Below are positions 7,743-13,319 of a stretch of 13,319 nucleotides of DNA, piece by piece. A program made the translations under genes and the position numbers. The stretch lies in NCBI GenBank assembly GCA_025350425.1, contig JANXXW010000384.1:1-13319 (forward strand). The letters run 5' to 3'. Every line of letters starts with the position of its first letter. The first letter of the stretch is position 1. Source of the DNA: Rhodospirillales bacterium (GTDB taxonomy: Bacteria > Pseudomonadota > Alphaproteobacteria > Acetobacterales > Acetobacteraceae). The notes under the pieces are model-generated. The model saw only the letters and a list, made by a program, of their open reading frames with translations, had not been told where the DNA came from and did not search any database.

Positions 7743-8680
7743 TTCTGTTCATACTGCGCCGGCTGCTGGCGGCTATCCCCACGCTGGTGGCGGTCTTGAC
7801 GTTGGTGTTCGTGCTGGTGCGGATCGTGCCAGGCGACCCGGCGGTGGCGATCCTTGGCGATCGAGCGACGCCGGACGCGATCGCCGCACTTGATGCCAAG
7901 CTCGGCTTGGACCAGCCGATCTGGCGACAATATGTTTCGTTCATCGGCCAGTCCCTGACTGGAGATTTCGGCCGCTCGATGGTGACCAACCGACCGATCC
8001 TGACCGACGTCGCGGCGGTTCTGCCGCATACAATCGACCTTACCCTCGCGGCAGTGTTGATCGGCACGCTGGTCGGCGTACCCGCCGGGGTATGGGCGGC
8101 TCTGTATCGCAACCGGCTCATCGATATCGTGGCACGGATGCTGAGCCTGATCGGGCTGTCGTTCCCGGTGTTCGTCTCCGGCGTTTTTCTGCTTCTTGCC
8201 TTCGCGCTGCACTGGCACATCTTCCCGGTGATCGGCAACGCTGACCTGGCCGATCCCGTCGACCGTCTCACCAAGCTGGTGCTGCCGGCGGTGACGCTCG
8301 GGCTGGTGATGGCGGCCTACATTACGCGTGTCACGCGCAGTGCCATGTTGCAGGTATTGGGCGAGGACTACATGCGGACTGCGCGCGCCAAGGGCGTGCC
8401 GTGGCGGCGCGTGGTGTGGCGGCACGGCTTGCGCAATGCGGGACTGCCGGTGGTGACCGTGGTCGGACTCTATTTCGGCATCCTCATCGGCAACTCGGTG
8501 TTAACGGAAATCGTGTTCAACCGGCCGGGCCTGGGCAAGCTTATTGTATCCGCCTTGAACCAGCGTGACTACACGATGCTGCAAGGGTTGATGGTCGTAT
8601 ACTGCTTCATGATCGTGCTGGTGAACCTGATGACAGATCTCACCTACGGCTTCATAGACCCCCGCGTGAAGCAGGCATGA
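7739..8680 (+). CDS. dppB: ABC transporter permease, DppB/OppB type
   Basis: 313 aa inner-membrane permease of the peptide/nickel/opine importer (symbol at family level). The N-terminus (ILFILRRLLAAIPTLVAVLT) is the typical first helix, followed by the RIVPGDPA motif (28-35), a periplasmic loop with LGLDQPIWRQY (55-65) and LTGDFGRS (73-80), then five further hydrophobic segments. The EAA coupling loop that docks on the ATPase is at about 209-235 (EDYMRTARAKGVPWRRVVW). It ends FIDPRVK, usual for DppB. The GTG start at 7739 overlaps the binding-protein stop by 4 nt, so no separate promoter is expected; the ribosome site is weak, consistent with coupled translation. Confidence 0.93.
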   Translation: MILFILRRLLAAIPTLVAVLTLVFVLVRIVPGDPAVAILGDRATPDAIAALDAKLGLDQPIWRQYVSFIGQSLTGDFGRSMVTNRPILTDVAAVLPHTIDLTLAAVLIGTLVGVPAGVWAALYRNRLIDIVARMLSLIGLSFPVFVSGVFLLLAFALHWHIFPVIGNADLADPVDRLTKLVLPAVTLGLVMAAYITRVTRSAMLQVLGEDYMRTARAKGVPWRRVVWRHGLRNAGLPVVTVVGLYFGILIGNSVLTEIVFNRPGLGKLIVSALNQRDYTMLQGLMVVYCFMIVLVNLMTDLTYGFIDPRVKQA

Positions 8681-9501
8681 TGCGCTGGCTGCTGCGCAAT
8701 CGCATGACCGCGCTGGGGCTGCTGCTCTGCACGCTGGTAGTGTGTGGCGCCGTGTTTGCGCCGTGGCTGGCGCCCTACGATCCGTCGGACCAGAACATCG
8801 TCGATAAGCTGCAGCCGCCCGGAGGGGAATACCCGCTCGGTACTGACGCGTACGGGCGCGATGTGTTGTCGCGTATCTTGTTCGGAGCGCGCATCTCGCT
8901 GATCATCGCGGTCGCGTCGATCCTGTCGGCGATCCTGGTTGGCGGCACCATCGGCATGATCAGCGGCTATATCGGTGGGCGGACGGACCGGTTCGTGATG
9001 CAGGTCATGGACGTCATGCTCTCATTCCCGAGCCTCATCCTCGGTCTTATCGTGGTTGCGCTGCTCGGCCCCGATCTCGAGAATCTGGTGATCGCGATTG
9101 CGCTGACCGCCATCGCGCCATTCGCCCGCATCGCCCGTGCGCCGGTGCTGAGTCTGAAGGAGCGGGCTTTCGTGGAAGCTGGCAGGGCGCTCGGCTTTTC
9201 CCATGCGCGCGTGCTGTTCGTGCATATCCTGCCAAACCTCATGAGCGAGATCGTGGTGATGGGCAGCCTGTGGATGGCGACCGCGGTTCGTACGGAGGCA
9301 TCGCTGTCCTTCATCGGCCTCGGCGTGAAGCCACCGACGCCGACATGGGGCGGGATGATGCGTGATGGGTTCGAGGCTATTCTTGACGCACCCTGGCTGT
9401 CGATCTGGCCAGGGATTGCCATCCTGCTTCTCGTGCTCGGGCTCAACATGGTAGGCGACGGGCTGCGCGACGCGACCGATCCGAAGCTGGCGGGCGGATG
9501 A
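8677..9501 (+). CDS. dppC: ABC transporter permease, DppC/OppC type
   Basis: 274 aa inner-membrane partner of the B permease. It shows the DppC pattern: a short cytoplasmic N-terminus, a first helix at about 12-33 ending LAPYDP, the hallmark HPLGTDxxGRD-like segment here as YPLGTDAYGRDVLSRILFGA (52-71), several transmembrane helices, and the EAA loop at about 164-188 (AFVEAGRALGFSHARVLFVH) followed by ILPN. SFIGLGVKPPTPTWG (211-225) and NMVGDGLRDATDPK at the end are also standard. ATG 8677 overlaps the previous TGA (ATGA), and its own stop overlaps the next start in the same way. The symbol is at family level. Confidence 0.93.
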   Translation: MMRWLLRNRMTALGLLLCTLVVCGAVFAPWLAPYDPSDQNIVDKLQPPGGEYPLGTDAYGRDVLSRILFGARISLIIAVASILSAILVGGTIGMISGYIGGRTDRFVMQVMDVMLSFPSLILGLIVVALLGPDLENLVIAIALTAIAPFARIARAPVLSLKERAFVEAGRALGFSHARVLFVHILPNLMSEIVVMGSLWMATAVRTEASLSFIGLGVKPPTPTWGGMMRDGFEAILDAPWLSIWPGIAILLLVLGLNMVGDGLRDATDPKLAGG

Positions 9502-10460
9502 CCGAACCGCTGCTCAGCGTGGTTGGCCTGAAGAAGTATTTTAGCGAGACGAAGGGGTTTCCACGCGCGGTCCGCACAACGGTGCGAGCCGTGGACGGAC
9601 TGGACTTTACCGTAGCGGCTGGCGAGGCGTTCGGACTTGTCGGTGAGTCCGGTTGCGGAAAGTCCACGGCGGCGCGTGCCGTGCTGCGGTTGATCGAACC
9701 TGATGCCGGAGACATCCGGTTCGCCGGGCAGGATGTGCGTGCCGCGAACGGGGGAAAGTTGATCGCGCTGCGGCGGCGGATGCAGATCGTGTTCCAGGAC
9801 CCGTACTCCTCGCTAAATCCGCGTCGGACGATCGGGCAATGTCTGACTGAACCGTTGCGCGTGCATGGTGTGGCGCGTGGGCGGGCCGCTACCCAGCAGG
9901 CGGCGGCGTTGCTGGACGAGGTCGGGCTGCCGGAGGCATCTCTCGCGCGCTTTCCGCATGAGTTTTCCGGCGGCCAGCGGCAGCGCGTGGGGATCGCGCG
10001 GGCCTTGGCGTTGCAACCTGAACTGATCGTAGCGGACGAGCCGGTGTCAGCGCTCGACGTGTCGGTACAGGCGCAGGTGCTTCTGCTGTTAAAGGACTTG
10101 CAGCGGCGACGCGGGCTGGCGTTCGTGTTCGTCAGCCACGACCTCAGCGTGATCCGCTGGTTCTGCGCGCGGGTGGCGGTGATGTATCTCGGGCGGATCG
10201 TGGAGCAGGGACCGGTCGGCCGCGTGTTCGCCGCCCCGCGCCATCCCTACACCATCATGTTGCGGGACGCCTCGCCCATCCCGGACCCGGCACGGCGCGG
10301 TATTCTGCCGCGTGTGATCGGTGAAATCCCGTCAGCCGCGTCACCCCCGAACGGTTGCCACTTCCACCCGCGCTGTACGCGCGCGACCGAGATTTGCCGG
10401 GTTGCCTATCCGGCCTGGAGCGAGACGGATGGCCATGGCGCGGCCTGCCATCACGGATAG
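9498..10460 (+). CDS. dppF: ABC transporter ATPase, DppF/OppF type
   Basis: 320 aa cytoplasmic ATPase that pairs with the D subunit on the B/C permeases. Walker A GESGCGKS (49-56), Q-loop Gln100, signature FSGGQRQR (156-163), Walker B LIVADEP (176-182), SALD D-loop and switch His214 are all intact. The C-terminal oligopeptide-type extension has HPYTIML and a Cys pattern (287, 293, 300, 317) as in D/F subunits. It lacks the second conserved nucleotide domain, so it is not a fused D-F protein. Its start overlaps the permease stop by 4 nt. Because the D gene upstream is frameshifted, this is the only undamaged ATPase gene of the system in the window. Confidence 0.93.
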   Translation: MTEPLLSVVGLKKYFSETKGFPRAVRTTVRAVDGLDFTVAAGEAFGLVGESGCGKSTAARAVLRLIEPDAGDIRFAGQDVRAANGGKLIALRRRMQIVFQDPYSSLNPRRTIGQCLTEPLRVHGVARGRAATQQAAALLDEVGLPEASLARFPHEFSGGQRQRVGIARALALQPELIVADEPVSALDVSVQAQVLLLLKDLQRRRGLAFVFVSHDLSVIRWFCARVAVMYLGRIVEQGPVGRVFAAPRHPYTIMLRDASPIPDPARRGILPRVIGEIPSAASPPNGCHFHPRCTRATEICRVAYPAWSETDGHGAACHHG

Positions 10461-10534
10461 TACAGCAGATCAGGCGTAACCTGCCCCTCGACACGGTTGA
10501 AGCCATCCACCCAGGTGGTATCGATCAGCTTCGG
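10451..10534 (-). pseudogene. Possible C-terminal gene remnant, unidentified
   Basis: The gap between the F ATPase and the VOC gene reads on the minus strand as 27 sense-looking codons: PKLIDTTWVDGFNRVEG then QVTPDLLYYP, ending in TGA (10451-10453), with TAG (10535-10537) immediately upstream in frame. Third codon positions are mostly G/C, as in real genes here. There is no start codon or ribosome site, and it overlaps the end of the ATPase gene. It may be the tail of a deleted gene or chance; I cannot name a family. Confidence 0.2.
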
Positions 10535-10557
10535 CTAGGCAGTCTCACCGCTGTCGT

Positions 10558-10956
10558 TCAGGCCGCAATCGCCGCGCGATGCACGACATGAAGCTTGTTG
10601 CCGTCTGGATCTCTCATGTAGGCGCCGTAATAGTCGGGCGCGTATTGCGGCCTCGGTCCTGGAGCGCCTTCATCGGTGCCTCCAGCCGCCAGGGCCGCCG
10701 CATGGGACGCATGAACGGCCTCGCGGCTTGGCGCGAAGAACGCGCTCAAGGCGCCATTCCCGACCGTGGCGGGTTGGCCGTCGAACGGCAGGCCGAGATA
10801 GAACGCCGCCTCGGTTCCGGGCCGGCGCCACGCCACCCATTGCGTCCCGTCGCCGTTGGATGCGAACCGCTCGATCCCGAGGGGCGCGAAAAGAGCATCG
10901 TAGAACGCAGCCGATCGGACGACATCGCGCGCGCCGATGACGACATGGCTGAACAT
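10558..10956 (-). CDS. VOC family (glyoxalase/bleomycin resistance fold) protein
   Basis: 132 aa cytoplasmic protein of the vicinal oxygen chelate fold, a single-module member that would form a dimer with two beta-alpha-beta-beta-beta units. It opens MFSHVVIGARDVVRSAAFYD, the typical first strand plus helix with His4 at the first metal-ligand position, and ends DYYGAYMRDPDGNKLHVV, the usual last strand; the residue after GNKL that is often a metal-binding Glu is His here. Start: ATG 10954-10956 has GGAGAAAACC directly upstream; the frame opens 21 nt earlier (10977), but that ATG lacks such a site. The gene diverges from the aldolase operon. Members include glyoxalases, dioxygenases and resistance proteins; the reaction cannot be told. 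Confidence 0.85.
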   Translation of the reverse strand: MFSHVVIGARDVVRSAAFYDALFAPLGIERFASNGDGTQWVAWRRPGTEAAFYLGLPFDGQPATVGNGALSAFFAPSREAVHASHAAALAAGGTDEGAPGPRPQYAPDYYGAYMRDPDGNKLHVVHRAAIAA

Positions 10957-10979
10957 GGTTTTCTCCATAGGGCGCATAA

Positions 10980-11008
10980 TTGACCAGACATAGGCCCGCG
11001 ACTAGCGT
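10980..11008 (+). promoter_or_regulatory. Candidate sigma-70-type promoter of the aldolase-dehydratase operon
   Basis: TTGACC (10980-10985) and TAGCGT (11003-11008) are 17 bp apart, matching five of six and three of six consensus bases including the invariant TA...T of the -10. They lie 31-60 nt before the aldolase start, in the divergent gap. A TATAAA at 11016-11021 looks better on its own, but is too close to the ribosome site (11024-11029) to be the -10 of a leadered transcript. Confidence 0.3.
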
Positions 11009-11038
11009 GCCGGCCTATAAATCAAGGGGATGGATATC

Positions 11039-11815
11039 ATGGCGAACAGGGTCAAGGAAATTTGGGCGGCGGACAAAGCCGTCGTGAATGGCTGGCTGGC
11101 GATCCCATCCGGTTTCTCGGCCGAGGTTATGGCGCAGTGCGGATTCAACGCTGTCACTGTCGACATGCAGCATGGCGTGCAGGACTACCAGTCAATGGTG
11201 CAGTGCTTCCAGGCGATGCAGGCGCATCCGGTGACGCCGATGGTGCGCGTGCCATGGAATGAGCCGGGTATCATCGGCAAAGCGTTGGATGGCGGCGCGA
11301 TGGGCGTAATCTGCCCGATGATCAACTCCAAGGCCGAAGCTGAGGCGTTCATCTCGTATTGCAAATATCCACCCATGGGCGCGCGCAGCAACGGCCCGAT
11401 CCGCGCCGCGATGTACGGCGAGGCGACCGGCTATCAGGTCACCGCGAACGACCAGACGCTGTGCATCCCGATGATCGAGACCAAGCAGGCGATCGAGAGC
11501 ATCGAGTCCATCCTCGACGTGCCAGGGATCGCCGGCATCTATGTCGGCCCGTCGGACCTTGGTTTTTCCTACGGCATGAAGCCGATCCTGGATCGCGAGG
11601 AGCCCGAAATCCTCAAGATCTACGACAAGATCCTGGTCGAGACCGGCAAGCGTAACATCAAGGCCGGCATCCATTGCGGCACGGCAACCTACGCCGCGCG
11701 CGCAATCGGGATGGGGTTCCGGCTGGTGACGATCGCCAACGATAGCGGCCTGATGCAGATGGCGGCCAAGGCGGCCGTGGCGCAGGTCCGCAAAGAAGCT
11801 GGCAACGTAGGATAA
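11039..11815 (+). CDS. HpcH/HpaI-family class II aldolase (2-keto-3-deoxy acid aldolase)
   Basis: 258 aa cytoplasmic metal-dependent aldolase with a TIM-barrel fold. Family members (HpaI, GarL, RhmA) cleave 4-hydroxy-2-keto acids to pyruvate plus an aldehyde. From ATG 11039 the catalytic set is in place: His45 in VDMQHG, Arg70 in VRVPW, the metal ligand Glu147 in PMIET and Asp173 in GPSDL. His45 and Arg70 match HpaI numbering exactly. This start is also 9 nt after AAGGGG (11024-11029), whereas ATG 11030 touches that site. The KYPPMGARSNGP loop is typical. The dehydratase follows 6 nt after the stop, so the two form an operon. The pairing suggests cleavage of a dehydrated sugar acid, for example 5-keto-4-deoxyglucarate as by GarL; this is inference. 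Confidence 0.92.
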   Translation: MANRVKEIWAADKAVVNGWLAIPSGFSAEVMAQCGFNAVTVDMQHGVQDYQSMVQCFQAMQAHPVTPMVRVPWNEPGIIGKALDGGAMGVICPMINSKAEAEAFISYCKYPPMGARSNGPIRAAMYGEATGYQVTANDQTLCIPMIETKQAIESIESILDVPGIAGIYVGPSDLGFSYGMKPILDREEPEILKIYDKILVETGKRNIKAGIHCGTATYAARAIGMGFRLVTIANDSGLMQMAAKAAVAQVRKEAGNVG

Positions 11816-11821
11816 TATCCA

Positions 11822-13319
11822 ATGACTCCGCCCCCGGTGATCCGGCTCCACCCCGACGACGGGGTGGTGATCGCGCGCGCGACGCTGATGGTTGGCACGC
11901 CGGTCGCCGAGGGCGTGGTTACCCTCGAGCGCGTGCCAGCCGGCCACAAGGTCGCGGTCCGGCCGCTCGCGGTGGGTGATCCGATCCTGCGCTACGGCCA
12001 GATCATCGGCTTCGCCACCGCGCCGATTTCTGCCGGGCAACACGTGCACGTGCAGAATTGCGGCATGGGAGATTTCTCGAAGGACTACGCGTTCGGCGTG
12101 GACGCAACGCCCACGGACATGATCGTGCCGGCCGCGACGTTCCAAGGTATTCGTCGCCCGGATGGGAGAGTGGCGACTCGGAACTACATCGGCATCCTCA
12201 CCAGCGTGAATTGCAGCGCGCACGTTGCCAACATGGTGGCCGACGCATTCCGCAAAAGCCCGTTCAGCGGCCATGATCCGCTGGCGGATTACCCGAACGT
12301 CGATGGCGTGGTGGCCCTGACCCACAAGACCGGCTGCGGCATGACCCAACTCGAGCCGTTGCGCGTGCTGCGGCGTACCTTGGGCGGATACGCCCGGCAC
12401 GTGAACTTCGCCTCCGTCATCGTGCTCGGCCTTGGCTGCGAGGTGAACCAGATTGGTGACCTGATGCAGGAGCAACGTCTGGCTGGACGCCTGCGGGCGA
12501 TGGACATTCAGGAGATGGGCGGCACGCGCAAAACCGTCGAGGCCGGGATCGAGTTCGTGCGCGAGGCTTTGGTGGAAGCCAATAACGTGTATCGCGAGAC
12601 GGTGCCTGCCAGCGAATTGACGGTGGCGTTGCAATGCGGCGGTTCCGACGGATACTCCGGCGTGTCCGCCAACCCCGCGCTGGGCGCCGCGAGCGACCTG
12701 CTGGTGCGCCATGGCGGCACCGTGATCCTGTCTGAAACGCCAGAGACCTACGGCGCGGAACACCTGCTCACTCGCCGCGCGATCTCGCCCGATGTCGGCG
12801 AGAAATTGGTGGAGTTGATGCGCTGGTGGGAGCGCTACACCGAGCGCGAGGGGGCCGAGATGAACGCCAACCCGTCGCCCGGCAACAAGGCCGGCGGCCT
12901 TACGACCATCCTCGAGAAGTCGCTGGGCGCCATGGCCAAGGCGGGCAGGACAAACCTCGTCGAGGTGGTGCAGTACGCCGAGCAGGCAACGCGAAAGGGC
13001 TTCGTGTTCATGGATACGCCGGGATACGACCCGGTCGCGGCTACCGGGCAGGTGGCCGGCGGAGCCAACCTTGTGTGCTTTACCACCGGGCGTGGCAGCG
13101 TGTTCGGATGTAAGCCGGCGCCCTCCATAAAGCTCGCGACGAACACACCGATGTATCAGCGCATGACCGACGACATGGATGTCAATTGTGGCACCATCCT
13201 GGACGGCGACGAAAGCGTCCAGGAATGTGGCCAGCGCATCTTCGAGACAATGCTTCGCGTGGCCTCCGGGGAGGCAACCAAGAGCGAGGCGTTTGATTTC
13301 GGCGCGGCGGAATTCGCAC
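11822..13319 (+). CDS. UxaA/GarD-family sugar-acid dehydratase, 3' end outside window
   Basis: 499 codons read without a stop to the window edge. The order is: an N-terminal SAF-type domain (about 7-78, with HVHVQNC), the family motif GIRRPDGRVATRNYIG (109-124), ALTHKTGCGM (165-174), LGLGCEVNQI (202-211), then the long C-terminal dehydratase part with CGGSDGYSGVSANPALG (272-288), NPSPGNKAGGLTTILEKSLG (350-369), DTPGYDP and FTTGRGSVFGCKPAPSIKL (420-438). These belong to altronate/galactarate dehydratases, which remove water from aldonic or aldaric acids, usually with an iron centre. Family members end about ten residues after the EF reached here, so little is missing. ATG 11822 follows the aldolase TAA by 6 nt with TAGGA just upstream. 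The substrate (galactarate, altronate or another acid) is not fixed by sequence. Confidence 0.92.
   Translation, partial: MTPPPVIRLHPDDGVVIARATLMVGTPVAEGVVTLERVPAGHKVAVRPLAVGDPILRYGQIIGFATAPISAGQHVHVQNCGMGDFSKDYAFGVDATPTDMIVPAATFQGIRRPDGRVATRNYIGILTSVNCSAHVANMVADAFRKSPFSGHDPLADYPNVDGVVALTHKTGCGMTQLEPLRVLRRTLGGYARHVNFASVIVLGLGCEVNQIGDLMQEQRLAGRLRAMDIQEMGGTRKTVEAGIEFVREALVEANNVYRETVPASELTVALQCGGSDGYSGVSANPALGAASDLLVRHGGTVILSETPETYGAEHLLTRRAISPDVGEKLVELMRWWERYTEREGAEMNANPSPGNKAGGLTTILEKSLGAMAKAGRTNLVEVVQYAEQATRKGFVFMDTPGYDPVAATGQVAGGANLVCFTTGRGSVFGCKPAPSIKLATNTPMYQRMTDDMDVNCGTILDGDESVQECGQRIFETMLRVASGEATKSEAFDFGAAEFA

Noticed and set aside
10507..10518. CCACC-CA-GGTGG palindrome in the gap after the F ATPase
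   Set aside because: The 2-nt loop is too small for a hairpin and there is no T-run, so it is not supported as a terminator between the convergent genes.
11192..12763. Long minus-strand open frame (about 523 codons) spanning aldolase and dehydratase
   Set aside because: It runs across the boundary of two well-supported plus-strand genes and has the His/Arg/Asp-rich look of an out-of-frame translation.

Overview
The window is a GC-rich bacterial chromosomal segment (one coding line counted by hand, 5041-5100, is 68% G+C). Dense, 4-nt-overlapping genes and the protein families point to a proteobacterium, most likely an alphaproteobacterium of Rhodospirillales/Acetobacteraceae type. That placement is inference from style, not from a marker gene. 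I see no rRNA, tRNA, transposase, integrase, phage gene or CRISPR array.

Layout. (1) 1-210 is a near-perfect inverted repeat that cuts off the 5' part of a family III (CaiB/BaiF) CoA-transferase gene; coding sense resumes at about 96 and ends at 893. (2) 956-2149 (+) is a K+ channel-like membrane protein with a TLGYGD filter and a helical C-terminal domain. It converges on 2155-2763 (-), an exported protein made of two tandem copies of one beta-rich domain. (3) On the minus strand, a D-lactate dehydrogenase (cytochrome)/GlcD-type FAD oxidase (3460-4833) is followed, with a 1-nt stop/start overlap, by a left-handed beta-helix acetyltransferase (2822-3460) that resembles the family usually found with phosphonate genes. 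(4) Divergent from the oxidase is a complete peptide/nickel/opine (Dpp/Opp)-class ABC importer: ATPase D (4899-5889, broken by a 7-bp tandem duplication), an AT-richer 311-bp gap, then solute-binding protein, permease B, permease C and ATPase F (6201-10460), the last four linked by 4-nt overlaps. (5) A small VOC/glyoxalase-fold protein (10558-10956, -) diverges from a two-gene plus-strand operon: an HpcH/HpaI-type class II aldolase (11039-11815) and a UxaA/GarD-type sugar-acid dehydratase (11822 to beyond the window end).

How it may fit together. The dehydratase/aldolase pair has the logic of aldarate catabolism: a sugar acid is dehydrated to a keto-deoxy acid, which is cleaved to pyruvate plus an aldehyde. 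The FAD oxidase (2-hydroxy acid oxidation), the CoA-transferase and the importer are plausible partners in uptake and oxidation of small organic acids or their conjugates, but no substrate can be read from the sequence. Two features need checking before biological interpretation: the fold-back at the left edge, which looks like an assembly or amplification chimera, and the frameshift in the D ATPase, which is either a recent slippage mutation or a sequence error.
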